Shown here: in pieces, positions 12,713 through 23,564 of the stretch
How the letters are laid out: each line of letters begins with the position of its first letter
Position numbering within the stretch: the stretch's first letter is position 1
From: Cristatella mucedo
Taxonomy: Eukaryota; Bryozoa; Phylactolaemata; Cristatellidae
Assembly (NCBI GenBank): GCA_009760855.2
Contig: WPIO01000003.1
Coordinates: 14,483,501 to 14,547,500, forward strand
DNA: 64,000 nt
Direction of reading: 5' to 3'
Made by a program: the position numbers and the translations under genes
Notes under the pieces: generated by a model
Databases searched by the model: none
Seen by the model: only the letters and a program-made list of their open reading frames with translations
Told to the model about the DNA's origin: nothing

Positions 12713-13780
12713 GGTTGGGGAGTGCGAGAGTAATAAAGTGAGAGAAAGGGGCCTAAAGTCGAGGCCTAAAAGTGCGTTGCATTTTTTAAAAGGGCTAGAC
12801 TGATGACCCACCGCCAATCGCGAATACGCTCTGACCTCTCTCACTGAGGTAGGACGCAGCCTAGCTTAGCACTGCATCATGGATGATATGGCGTGTTTGA
12901 GAGGAGCTCCAGAAGGATCTGGTGTGAAATTGAATCAAATGATGCTGAGAGAACTAGACGACCCAACCCTGATCAGCTTTATTCAGAAGGTCAGTGGATA
13001 CCCAAAGCAGATCGGTGTTTTGAATGACTGTCTCTAAAAAAAAATTCTATTGGCACTAGATAGTAAGATCCTACGAATTGATATAATTTTCTAGCAACTA
13101 CTTCACCAAATGTTAGCATTTTGGATAAGAATAGAGATGGCTAAGTGGACCACAGTTACTCCAATTTTCGTGGCCTTGTTGACGTTTTAATGAGTGTCCT
13201 GAATACAGCTGGGTTCGGAGGGGCGTGGACCTACGCTGTAATCAGGAACATGCTTTACAATATTTGTTATAACGGGTCCAAAAATGCCGGTGCACCTCAT
13301 AAAAAGAATTCTCGGAACAGAGGGAAGAGTACTGGTGCTTCTGTTAGCTGAGGAAACTGCAGGCTGAATCCGCTTTACGGCCAGCGTGCCCATACATACT
13401 ACGCCGGGCGGTTTCACCTAGACCGCAGTGCAGCAGCACCTGCTGACTCAAAACACCGGGCCTATTTTTACAGCCACAGACCACTAGCGATTGGCCAGAT
13501 GTCACGTGATACGGTGCAAGCTCTATCTCGCAGATGCTTTATTAAACGCTCGTAGCTTTCTCAGTCATTGACTAGTAAATGTCTCACAGGAACAAGGTTA
13601 GTGACGAGTTCGTGCAGAAGAGGCCCACTAGAAGAAGAGAGGGAGCAGGAGCAAGGAGACGTGGATTTGCAGCGATATTGCCATCTGGGAGAAAATGGGG
13701 CGATGCAATTGCTCATGCAATCTGTTACATTTTTTCTGTGACAGATTTATGGTATTTTCTCGGTGCCAGCTGCACACTAA
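12713..13780. other. No gene recognised
   Basis: Only short frames; no known domain or repeat signature seen. A 76-aa minus frame at 13187-13417 has no recognisable features. Confidence 0.35.
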
Positions 13781-13789
13781 CGCACAGTG

Positions 13790-14335
13790 GCTCTCAGAGC
13801 CTTTGTGCGTTGCCCGATCGGGCCCCTGCATTGTGTGTTGGCTGTCAGAGCCTCCAGGCACTTCCAGAAGTTCTTACGCTGACCCACAAGGCCCGCCACG
13901 GCTTGGCTCCTTCATACCTATCTGAACTGCTGCATCAGTTCCAGCCTGTTCGCGCCCTCAGGTCCTGTGTGGACAATAAATTAGCTGTCCCATTCCTCCG
14001 CTTACAGACAGTTGGCGACAGAAGCTTTAGCTCTGCAGGTCCTAGACTGTGGAACTCGCTTCCACAATTCTTACGCAACGACATCTACTCTCCAACTGCC
14101 GACTATGGCACATCTTTTTCAGCGGTCCTGAACTGCTACTTCTATGCTACTCACTACCTCAACTGCTCTCCTGACTCTGCTATGCTTCCCACTTTCTCTT
14201 TGTTGCGTGAGACGAAGTCTGTTGGCTACCGAATGCATACCGAAAGCCGCTTAGGCTGTGAGTGCGCTATACAAAACTCTCCTGCGTAACACCCACATGG
14301 TCTTTATGACTTTGTGGAGTTACTGACGGAGATAC
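13790..14335 (+). mobile_element. Second LINE family, best-preserved 3' end
   Basis: The end of a 236-codon frame (13579-14289) reads as the C-terminal region of a LINE polyprotein: 'LTLTHKARHGLAPSYLSELL', 'LAVPFLRLQTVGDRSFSSAG', 'PRLWNSLPQFLRNDIYSPTA'. The part before about 13850 is not obviously LINE-derived, so the frame probably opens in older flanking sequence. The 3' UTR contains 'catggtctttatgactttg' and ends '..gagatacatatatacat'. The reading frame is intact over about 145 codons, but RT and endonuclease are missing. Confidence 0.8.
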
Positions 14336-15395
14336 ATATATACATATAAGAACGGGCCAACCAGGATGCAGTCCTCTATTCCGGTACTGCCATTAATCAG
14401 CTGCAGCCGTGCTCCGCCGGTACGAGTACCCTGATTACCATAAGTACGGTACATCAGGCCCCCTATGACACACAAACACGCAGGCAGGAGGGCGCTCTGG
14501 AGGTACTGCTAGGCGATCTGGTCCGCTCATTAAAACTCACTACCTGTGAATATGTATTTCTTAGCAGTATTTTGTCTTAAGAACGTAACAGTATTCGTAG
14601 TTTATGGGCACATGGTGGTTAGTGCCTTGTTATTCCCGCTAAGGCCCGTATAAGGCCAAATAGAGTTATGGGCCTGTTAGTCATGCTGTGGCCAGTGGCC
14701 TGGTGGCGTTTCTAGCACTGCTGCTGGTTTATAAGCCAGTGCCATTAATGGCGGCGATGGTTTGATAAGGGGCGACTCACGGTCTGAAAAGGAGCGGTTG
14801 AGTTTCGACGAGGATGTTGGAGAGAGCCCTGCCAAGCCATTGCATGCCGGCCCCCCAACTTCGAGCGTCCTTGAAATTATACTTTGTATTGAACCCGCCA
14901 AGGTGTTACTGTGTCTTTGTGGGTGCACCGTTCTCAATTAACTTATTTTTTTTCTATGCAGAATCGTTTTACACACGCTGCAACATCATCACATGGATCA
15001 CAGGTCAGCATGTGACTTGATCTTAACTAGTATTAGTCTTTTGCTGCATTGGTTGCTGCTTGCTCAATCATGTCCTCACTGTGGGAGCTCTTGTCAAGAT
15101 GGCTATGTCACGACTGAGCCTTTCGCGTGCAATTGGTCATTATCTGCCTATGCTCGAGTAGTGAAGGGACTTGCATTTATTCGCTGCTGTTTATGATCAA
15201 GGAGAGACAGCAGGCAGCAATGCAGCCTACGGCAGTAGCCACTTCAGCTACAACATGGCCTTTTACTCTCTGTGTTGATTGCCTAGCCCGACACGGTTGT
15301 ATTCGCAAGCCCTATTCGAATTATTCCATGCCGAGCCGGGAGTAGTTTTCGGATGAATCTGAGCACCACTTGCGTCTGCTTGGATCTTCGAGCTC
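14336..15395. other. No gene recognised
   Basis: Mixed unique sequence with short frames in both directions. Nothing identifiable. Confidence 0.35.
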
Positions 15396-15555
15396 GTACG
15401 TGCTAGCGTCTGCACGCCTTTATCGACCGAGGTCAAAGTGAATGCATTTGATGGCCGAGGTTGCGGGCTCAGGACCTGTGGCATATGTACAGGCGCCTGA
15501 ATAGAGATAAAGTTTTCTTAGAGTGCTACGCAAATAATATATATAAATTATTAAC
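15396..15555 (+). mobile_element. SINE-like element with LINE-type tail
   Basis: 'cgaccgaggtcaaagtgaat' and 'gaggttgcgggctcagg' resemble the tRNA-derived body (B box). They are followed by '..gaatagagataaagttttc' and a TTATT-poor, TATA-rich end. The inverse order is found at 59270-59390. Confidence 0.45.
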
Positions 15556-15659
15556 ATCATCTTGTGATCACTGAAGATGCAAGTTATATTCACGAATTAA
15601 GATTACTCCCACCCGTCTTTTCCGTCCTGTCTGGTTCTGGATGTCTTAGCATGCTCTCA

Positions 15660-15935
15660 AAGCGTTAAAATAGTCCCTTTATTCTCTGGCTCCAACCTAC
15701 CTATCAATACTTCTCCCCACAAGGCGAAGAATCTTAATGCCCACTGTTCTGACTCGAATCGCTGACCCATGCCTCGAATGAACCTCATTGCCGAGCTGGT
15801 TTGGCCCACTAGCTTAGGTGCTCGAAGCGACCAAGGTTTACCCGATTTCATGAGCTCGAGTCCCATGGCATATTTGAAGTATCTGAATAAAGATTAATTT
15901 CTCTAAAGATGCTATATAAATAAATTATTATTAAA
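15660..15935 (+). mobile_element. LINE/SINE composite remnant
   Basis: 'cctacctatcaatacttctc' corresponds to the AYLSDLL coding segment of the L2-like LINE. 'tgctcgaagcgaccaag' and 'gagctcgagtcccatggca' correspond to a decayed tRNA-like part, and the copy ends in an '..taaattattatt' tail. The order suggests a recombined or overlapping pair of insertions. Confidence 0.45.
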
Positions 15936-15949
15936 TCCTCATTATCTTA

Positions 15950-16460
15950 ACGCACCGGGTGTGGTGTGATATTCGCTTTGTATATCAACCCATCGGAGAC
16001 AGTGCCTTTAGTTCCTATGCTCCCAAAGCCTGGAAATCCCTACGGATGGAGATCACAACGTCCCCTGACATGACGACATTTAAAAAAAAGCTTAACACGC
16101 ACCTGTTTAAAACAGCATTTGGTGGGTCTTGGTGATTCTTCGTCTCTCGTGTGCATGTACCAGCACACTAGGTCAGATGGTTGCTTTTGTGACCTCGGTC
16201 CCGAGGTCGTGGGTTCGATTCCTGCGGTTGGCGATCCTTTATCACCACGGCAAGCGTTGGTGATAGCGGTAAAGGCTCTCCTGTAACTATACAAACAGAG
16301 GCTGTTTAATCAGCTAGGATTTCTTTCCTTATTTATACTGTGCCTTTGTTTGCAGATAATACCACCAATCATTTGTTAATGCTTTCTATACAGCATCTGT
16401 AAAGTGCCTAGAAAGAATCAGTTCTCTGAGGGCATTATATAAATGTATTATAATAATTAC
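15950..16460 (+). mobile_element. L2-like LINE 3' end, split by a SINE
   Basis: Before 16155 the sequence encodes the LINE ORF2 terminus (region matching 'SSYAPKAWNSL' and 'TTFKKKLNTHLFKTAFGGSW'). After 16315 the LINE 3' UTR resumes ('taccaccaatcatttgttaa', hairpin 16390-16435, ATT tail). The intervening 16160-16315 is a SINE in the same orientation. Confidence 0.8.
16160..16315 (+). mobile_element. tRNA-derived SINE nested in a LINE
   Basis: An A-box-like 'cactaggtcagatggttgc' is followed by a good B box 'gggttcgattcctgc'. Then comes the family body ('caccacggcaagcgttggtg', 'gatagcggtaaaggctc') and the conserved end '..gaggctgtttaatcagcta'. About 155 bp, close to full length. Confidence 0.8.
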
Positions 16461-16849
16461 TATAACCTCATTACCTTGCCACGTGGGTTTTGCTGCGATA
16501 TTCGCTTGGTTTGCTTCTTAGAAAGACTTTTTCCGGTAGATGTAGTCACTCTATTTCTTGGCCCATCGGACCGTGGTGCCTCGTTCTTTTTCCCTACTTC
16601 ATACTCATCTGGCCTGTACTCGAGAGATCCCATGAAGGGAAGCTGATAGCGGTCGAGTTGCCGTGCCAGCCGGTGTTGCTGAATCCGCCCACTGCATCCT
16701 GCCCGCTGGCAGCCTATCAAACTCCCACTGAGCTCTCAGCGATGCTGCCCATGGCAGCTGATATTTCAATTGATTTGTCGGGCGGATAGTAGATTGTCCC
16801 AGCAGGGCGCGCCTCATGCTTTCGCTTTCGCGTGAGCATGAAAGAGTAG

Positions 16850-17150
16850 CCGTTGACCGCAGGACCTGCAGTGCTACCTTGTAAGCACGTGTACCTCCAG
16901 CACTGCAGAACTCAATCCCACAATTCTTGTGAAGCGACATCTACTGTCCTGCTGTCGACTATGGCATACCCTTTCCTGCCGTCCTGAGGTGCTACTTCCA
17001 CGTTACTCACTACCTCGACTGCTCTTCCGACTCGGCTATGTTCCTCGCTTTCTCTTTATTGCGTGAGATAAAGTACCCTGGCAACCAAAGGCCTACCGAA
17101 CTCTCCTGCGTAACAACCACATAGCCTTTGTGGAGTTACAGGAGGAGATA
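16850..17150 (+). mobile_element. Second LINE family, 3' fragment
   Basis: Follows 14030-14335 segment by segment: 'gaactcaatcccacaattct', 'tgctgtcgactatggcatac', 'ctcctgcgtaacaaccacat', ending 'ggaggagatacatttcattt'. It has frame breaks and a roughly 25-base deletion near the 3' end. Confidence 0.75.
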
Positions 17151-17284
17151 CATTTCATTTGTAATATCCCGCCGACGCACAAGAGTTTTACCGGCGCAGC
17201 CGTGAGCCTTAACCTTACTTTTTATTTATGAAAAGATACATGGCGCCGCTGTATGTTTCATGACACTGTCCCCTACGGCTACTA

Positions 17285-17720
17285 TGGCTCACCTCGAAGG
17301 CGGACCGATACAGCACCGCAAGATGCGAGCAGCTAGCTGAGTAGCCTGCAGGACATAACTGAACAGTCCAAGTTGCACTTCACTGTTCGTCGCTGTAGGT
17401 TCGACTCTCGTGCTCTCGAAGCGTAGTCTCTCATCGACTATGGAAGCTGCAGCCCCGAGCTCTGTTAGTCATCCCGTCATTTTCCCTCTCCTCTAAACAC
17501 CTGACCTCGGGAGTAGCTGCTATTTCTACTTAAGCTCATTAGTCGGTGCACATCATGACCCTATCGCTTGCACAGAGCTCCATTCTAACCTGAGCTAGGC
17601 GGATCAGAAGCCAGGTCTGTACTAGGTGCCCTAGTCGAACCTACTAAGGCAAGGGCTCTAATTGCGGGTAGCCTAACAGCTGACCCAGTGCATTGCTAAC
17701 AACTGCTCAGGAGACCATGT
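17285..17720. repeat. Dispersed repeat A, second copy
   Basis: Matches 9390-9880 in direct orientation: 'gcgagcagctagctgagtag', 'gtgctctcgaagcgtagtct', 'ttagtcggtgcacatcatga', 'aaggcaagggctct'. It lacks the 118-bp internal duplication seen in the longer copy. Confidence 0.7.
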
Positions 17721-18087
17721 AATTTGTTCAAGGCCTCCTGCGTCTAGCCCTCGGTGTTACTTGCTGCTCTGATGAATAAACAATAGGTTCCGATCGAGCT
17801 CAGAGCTAGCGAATACATGTACACAGAATCAGTTTTACAGGAGTTGTTTAAAAACTTGCAAATACACGAGATGGCCAGAATACAAACGTATTATTTCCCT
17901 GCCCTTAGCCCACTGCAAGAATATTTCGACTGAGCACTTTGACAATCCACTTTAATTAGCTATAAACATAAATATCGAGCTGGTCAGCCAACAGACCCCA
18001 ACCCACCTCGTACCGCCTGCCACGGCCCTTCAGCCTTCCTGCAATTGTCTACCCCTGGCAACGTCAATGTTAAAGCTTAGCTGACTC

Positions 18088-18245
18088 AATTGCCTCGTTT
18101 ATATAGCGGCGCAAGAGCCTTAATGACTATCATCGCAGCGTGCGGTCGGCAAATAATGGCTCACCCACTACAGAGCTCGAACTCACGACCTCGATTGTGA
18201 AGAGCGAGCACCTTCACTCTGGGCTCAGACCCGGGAGGGGGGCAA
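18088..18245 (-). mobile_element. tRNA-derived SINE
   Basis: In plus orientation it starts 'agctgactcaattgcctcg' (the SINE 3' end) and carries 'gagctcgaactcacgacctc', the complement of a B box, then 'ctctgggctcag' (A box side). About 155 bp. Confidence 0.7.
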
Positions 18246-18581
18246 TGTCTGGACCCTCCTTCTCTTAGCTCATGCTAAGCCTATGCCTATGCCGACTGTG
18301 TTTCTCAGCCTAGGCAGTTTGACGTGGATTTCAACGCAGCCAACTCACCACTTCCCGTTCCCTACCTTCTAGTCACTAATATTCCAGGCAGCACGCTAAC
18401 ACACCGGTGGGAACTTTCCATTGAGTTATGTCTAGTGACTAAGCTGAGAAAGGGGCCAGATGTTGAACTCGCCAGTGCAGCCACGAAGAAGGCTATATGA
18501 CTATATGAAAATATACATAAACAAGATATATATACAAGAAGGCTATATGGGTGTTTGGGGTGGACAGACCCATACCCCCCT

Positions 18582-18960
18582 CAATTCGGTCCGGTGGGGT
18601 GGAACCAAAGACCAGTTGCCACGTTTCTCTAAGCCTCTGGTAAATCATTTAAGAACGGGCTGTTGGTCACGCGACCTTAAACTGCGGCCTGGCGAAGCCG
18701 CTCGTGACCGTACGGATACGGCGGTGTGCTGGATCAGCTCGAAAATGACTGCCGAAACATTATTCGTGGTTCATGAACTTTAACAGCTAGGAACAAGCTA
18801 TTTCATAGTACATGGTTAGGTGGCGTAAAAGCCGAAGTCGTGAATAAGTCTGCTAGTTGAGCTCTAGTTTTGCGCCAGGTTAGAGTTCCACCCAAGGCTT
18901 TTTGCGAGTCGGCAGTTGAGAGGTGCCCTGGGTGCGGTACGTTAGTTGTTGTATGATATT
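18582..18960. repeat. Dispersed repeat B, copy 1
   Basis: About 375 bp matching 19588-19960 at high identity in direct orientation ('gaacaagctatttcatagta', 'aagtctgctagttgagctct', 'tttttgcgagtcggcagttg'). Parts also resemble the outer arms of the large inverted repeat at 46440-46560. Confidence 0.85.
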
Positions 18961-19113
18961 TGTATTTCATACTCCCAGCCGCACAGCCATCTGTCAAACC
19001 GGCTTACCCACTTCACGCAGAGCTGCAATTGCATGCAATTTTGTGTGTACATATCAGGGAGACCTGGACACTGCTTGCTTGTCTAGAATGTCGCTGTAAC
19101 CTCGCGGGGATTG

Positions 19114-19345
19114 CTCGTCCCCAGGTTCTCTACCGGTGGACTCTGCGATGCAGCGCTGCAGTGCGGTTAAAACACAAGCGGCCACAACTGGGCGCCGAAA
19201 GCGACAGTTAATATAGGGCCCGATGGTAGTGGTTACGCGCCGGCACAAGCACTTTCCGCAGCGCGAACCAGACCAATGGAGTTAACTGTGCGAGCTCCCG
19301 AAGCCAGCGTTTAATAAACTACCTTATGGGCGCGTCGCTAGCGAT
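19114..19345. repeat. Dispersed repeat A, partial third copy
   Basis: Matches 9070-9345 in direct orientation ('ggttctctaccggtggact', 'agtggttacgcgccggc', 'gggcgcgtcgctagcgatgg'). Confidence 0.75.
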
Positions 19346-19361
19346 GGTCCCAAAATACTAG

Positions 19362-19520
19362 CTGATTTAACAGCCTCTTTTTATATAGAGACAGATTAGC
19401 CTTGACGGCTATCACCACCGCTTGCAGTGGCGATTAGGGATCGCCCACCACAAGATTCGAACCCACGACCTCGGGCTGAGGTCGTGAAAAGCAATCGCCT
19501 TACCTAGTGAGCCATTACGG
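19362..19520 (-). mobile_element. tRNA-derived SINE
   Basis: Complement of the family: 'agctgatttaacagcctctt', 'gctatcaccaccgcttgcag', 'agattcgaacccacgacctc' (B box complement), 'cttacctagtgagccattac' (A box side). Confidence 0.85.
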
Positions 19521-19587
19521 CTCACCCCGAAGGCGGACTGATACATCACCGAAAGATGCGAGCAGCTAGGTAAGTAGCCTGCAGAAG

Positions 19588-19960
19588 TCGGTCCGGTAGG
19601 GTGGGACCAAAGCCCAGTGACCACGTTTCTCTAAGCCTCTGGCGAACCATTTGAAAACGGGCTGTTGGTCACGTGACCTTAAACTGTAGCCTGGTGAAGC
19701 CGGTCGCGACCACAAAGATACGGCGGCGTGCTGGATCAGCTCGATTATGACTGCCGAAACATTATTCTTGGTTCAGAACTTTAACAGCTAGGAACAAGCT
19801 ATTTCATAGTACATGGTTAGGTGGCGAAAAGCCGAAGTCATGAATAAGTCTGCTAGTTGAGCTCTAGTTTTGTGCCAGGTTAGAGTTGCACCCGAGGCTT
19901 TTTGCGAGTCGGCAGTTGAGAGGTGGCCTGAGCGCCGTACGATAGCTGTTGTATGTCATG
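19588..19960. repeat. Dispersed repeat B, copy 2
   Basis: Direct copy of 18582-18960, about 90 percent identical by eye. It starts immediately after the SINE at 19362-19520 plus about 65 bases. Confidence 0.85.
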
Positions 19961-20555
19961 GCTGACGCTGGCCGCCTGCACTCCTCTGTCGCTGTTGAAT
20001 GGGCGTTTTTCGACGCTATGGATATGGACTTTGGATATCAAGGTACGCATTCCGCAATTCGCAACTGTTGGCAGTTTCCGCAACCTGCTTGCGTCGGTCC
20101 TGCACCTGCGTATCATTAGCAGCCGCTCAGAGGTTCAGGGCCTCGCCTGTATTTAAGACGCTTCGGAGAGGACGAGCGCTGTTATGTGCGTTGTGCTTGC
20201 CGTATAATTCTGTCTGGACGTAGAAGTAGCTAAAACAAAACCCGTTTGAACCCATATTCTCACGTTTCTCGGCACTGTCTGGTTTCCATGTTTCCTTCGC
20301 TGTCCCATAAGCTGAATACAGTCAACTCCGCTTTTACGCTCAGGCCGGCAGGTGGGCATTTTTATATGCGCAGTATTCCCATATGCAAAAAGATCTGGGA
20401 CGCAGAACTGCTATTCTTATATGCGGAGTATTACAATATCCGATAATCTTACAAGCGAAGTCAACTGTATTTCCATTTATTGTGGGAAAGAAATTCGCAC
20501 GTGCGTGCTAACACTTGCACATACATTTAATGTTCTTCTACGTCCAAACAACTAA

Positions 20556-20592
20556 GAACACACACACACACACACATACACACGCACACTCA
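20556..20592. repeat. (CA)n microsatellite
   Basis: About 17 CA units with one TA interruption. Confidence 0.9.
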
Positions 20593-21039
20593 TCTGTTTG
20601 AGTAGGATTACCAATTAGTTCCTATAGAAACGTTCGTCGTCCGTCGGAAAAGACTAGCGCCCCTACAACGCTGTGTTTCGGCCTAGTTCTGAGCGGACGA
20701 GGAAGCTGCACATCACTTTTGTAGCATCACATCTGAGAGATTTTGACTGATGCGATATTGTTAACAGTTACAGAATAATTGCTTTTAAGTAGCTATGCCA
20801 TCATCTACGTCTAGGCGTCGGAAAAAGCCTACGGTGAAATATTCTGGAAGCTGTGCTTTAAACTTCGAGTCAGGAAGCTGAGTTGTGATTTTTGGCTTCG
20901 TACTAGAATTGTTGCTTGCTAGGGCTGGTGATGGATACCTGCATCCCTCTATGCTGCCGAATAGACCGCTCTGCGCTATTGCTAAGGATTTTTTATATTA
21001 AGGTACGGGCGCTCTTCATCGATGCCTTTTTCTGCCACT

Positions 21040-21155
21040 GTCGGTATGCGTGAGGGTATTTTCACCGAAAGCCGCGAGGGTATTTTCGAGGGTATTTTCA
21101 CCGCACCTATAAGCCGCGAGGGTATTTTCGAGGGTATTTTCGCCGCACCTGTAAC
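21040..21155. repeat. Imperfect tandem repeat around 'gagggtattttc'
   Basis: The motif 'cgagggtattttc' recurs five times between 21050 and 21142, arranged as two longer units ending 'accgcacctataagccg' and 'gccgcacctgtaacc'. Frames across it are repeat artefacts. Confidence 0.85.
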
Positions 21156-21339
21156 CATATATAACCCGCAAGCCGAGCTCCAAGACTTGGGGCTTCACTG
21201 GTATTTGTCGTGCATCGACAAGGACTAGCACCGTTACGAATGCTGCGTTTGCGGACTAAGGACTTCACAGAAAAGCTGCTACGGTGGTTCTTTATCATTA
21301 TTTGCCGTTGGATTATTATGAACGATGCATATCGTTCAC

Positions 21340-21500
21340 TGGGCCAAGACACCCCTGGAGGTAAGGCGCTCATTCTTCCCGACTGTGGCCGTGGGTTCGA
21401 TTCCTGCCATTTGGTGATTCGGTATTGTCAATTGCAAACGGTGGTGATAGCCTACAAGACTCTTCTGCCCCTATAAAATGAAGCTGCTAAATTGGCTAAG
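21340..21500 (+). mobile_element. tRNA-derived SINE
   Basis: A-box-like 'tgggccaagacaccc', B box 'gggttcgattcctgcc', body 'caaacggtggtgatagccta', and the 3' end 'gaagctgctaaattggctaa'. The order matches the other copies. Confidence 0.75.
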
Positions 21501-21589
21501 ATTATTTTAAGCAAACAAGCCGAGGTGCCATTATGAAGCTGTGCATTCTTGGGTAATTTTATGCGTAAATTCCATTCATTGCTAGCCGG

Positions 21590-21712
21590 TCGATAAGTAA
21601 ATGGGTTGATGAGTAATAAGTAAGTGGGTTGATGAGTAAGTGGGTTGATGAGTAAGTGGGTTGTTAAGTAAGCTCGTTGTTGAGTAAGTGGATTGTTGAG
21701 TAGGTGATTGCG
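21590..21712. repeat. Minisatellite, about 16-bp unit
   Basis: About seven diverged copies of 'gagtaagtgggttgat', with two degraded terminal units. The Thr/Leu/Asn-rich minus frame reading 'HLLINPLTHQPTYLL' derives from it. Confidence 0.9.
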
Positions 21713-21714
21713 TG

Positions 21715-22874
21715 CTCCAGAGTAGGGTATCTTTGTTGACAACCTCTTGAAGTTGAAACTATTATTCGTAAGACAGCCTCTAGTGTCAGTAATCCTTTTC
21801 GGTTCACTTGCAGAATTAAAGTGACTTGAAACAATGTATGACTAAGATTCTTACTGATTTCTTGGTTTTCTTGGGTCTATACTCTATACTAGCACAGGAG
21901 CCGAATGTTAAAATACACTAACTCAATACTGGCCAGGGCAGCCGAGAATATCTACTAAGACTCTGCATTTGTTCTAACTACGTATGATTGGTCTTAATCA
22001 AAGAAATGCAGTCTTTTTTTGTCTAGAGGAGCTTCGGTAGCTCCGAGTTGGTCAGTAGATACTGCGTAAAAAACCTCTTCCTCTAACCCAGAGGCCCAGC
22101 ATTTATTGACTCAATGTTCAGGCTGAACTGCAGTAACATAAGCTATTTGCTCCTTTCTAGTGCACTCTAAGGACAATTAAGTATTATTAACCAATAGCAT
22201 TTTTAAAGTAATACTATTGTCGAGACTCCTTTTCGTTAAAAGCTTAAAATTGGTCCTTAAAGCCTCGACTTTAGATTTCCACTGCGTTCTGGAGTCGAAT
22301 CCTGGTGTACTGTGTCAAATTAATGAGTAAATGTTTCAATTGTGTGCCAATCTGCAATCATTACGTGTGCTGCGGCCGGCAACAACAGTTTACTCTGTTT
22401 ACTCTGCTTATGTGGGTTGAGGCAAGTAGAGAAAACCCTCACAAGTGGTCTACTGTAGTGTCTTTGGCAGCCCGTGAATCGTTGAATATGTAAGTGTGGC
22501 CTTCAAACTTGGAGGCGAGCAAAGAAGTATCTTCAAAGTGCAGTGCAAGCTGAGTTCATCGGTAGTTTGGCATAGAGCTCTTTCAAAACTATGTGCTTGT
22601 CATTAATAATAACTATACTGGCATGCAAATAAAAGCTGTTTGCCACTTGTTTTCAATCCAATAGGGGATTTGAGTAAACGTGGGATGCTCTTACATAATC
22701 TGTAACTCGTTTTAACCCACCACGTCACGGAATTTTAAAAATGAGCATCTTATGGTAATTTCAGTTGCAGTACTTTTTTAAAATGCAGTACAGTTTTTAC
22801 AAGGTTTAATAAGTTTAATAACGATGTTTAATAAAAAAACCTATAATCTAGATTATTTACAATTTGAACCTAAG
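21715..22874. other. No gene recognised; dispersed repeat C inside
   Basis: Short frames only. The segment 22375-22650 is the second copy of dispersed repeat C. Confidence 0.4.
22375..22650 (+). repeat. Dispersed repeat C, copy 2
   Basis: Direct diverged match to 7725-7960 ('gaggcaagtagagaaaaccc', 'gtgcagtgcaagctgag', 'tcaaaactatgtgcttgtca'). Confidence 0.6.
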
Positions 22875-22985
22875 TCGAAGTTGCCACAACACACGACTTT
22901 ATGCTGACCTACCCTGGCTCCTAGTCAAGGAACGTACCGAATTCAAGGTTTTTTCACTTTCATTCTTTGGCTCCAGCTTACCTAT
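22875..22985 (+). mobile_element. LINE ORF2 fragment
   Basis: Encodes a decayed match to the 'PLLADLHWLPVKQQIDFKVL' and 'LTFRSLHSMAPAYLS' segments of the intact copy. It is cut off at 22985, where unrelated GC-rich sequence begins. Confidence 0.65.
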
Positions 22986-23560
22986 GTACCCAGGCTAGGT
23001 TCAGTTGGCTGGAACTGGACGGCTGTAATGTGGTACGGGTCACCGGCTAGGCCGGGTTGGACCTGGGTAGGGTCAAATGTGCCTTGGCGAGAGGTCACCG
23101 GGGCTCTTGGGTAGGAGAAGGTGTCGGAGTTAGTCGAGATGTTAGACTCCAGGTCTTGCCGATGTATGCATCTCGATGGGTGCGGGCGTGCTCCAGCGAT
23201 GCCGCCACGCACGAAAGGCACCGAGTGCCCAAGGCCCGAGCGGAGCTGCATAGCAAGCTCGTTGTCGTGACTTGTATATACCGCGTTCCCCACGTAGCCT
23301 GTTCGTGGCCCTCCCCTGCATGAGTTGGAGTCTTTCGGCGGAAGCTCTCGACTGTGGTAGACGTCAACTCAGACTAGCCAAGTTGCTTATCTAGCCGGAT
23401 CTTTTACGGCATACGCTCGTACTGTTGGAATGGAGTAGGTACAACGGAGGGACTGTGGAAGCCGACCGACCAACTAACACGTTTGTTCACCCTTGCTACG
23501 TTTTCTTGCTCCCGTATAGTGTACTTTCTATAGGACCCTCCCTGTATACTTGTTTAGTTC
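22986..23560. other. GC-rich insert between LINE fragments
   Basis: Sits between two LINE pieces in the same orientation. Contains overlapping frames on both strands, the longest 103 codons on minus, none recognisable. Could be a foreign insertion or solo LTR; no terminal repeats were found. Confidence 0.35.
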
Positions 23561-23564
23561 CCCT

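Noticed and set aside
13579-13790. N-terminal extension of the 236-codon frame as a host gene
   Set aside because: The frame runs on into LINE sequence, and the front part has no recognisable domain or splice support.
16150-16240. True tRNA gene
   Set aside because: The A and B boxes are present but the acceptor stem does not pair, and the sequence continues into a SINE body shared by many copies.
21030-21150. CRISPR-like array
   Set aside because: The repeats are adjacent and lack unique spacers; the setting is eukaryotic.
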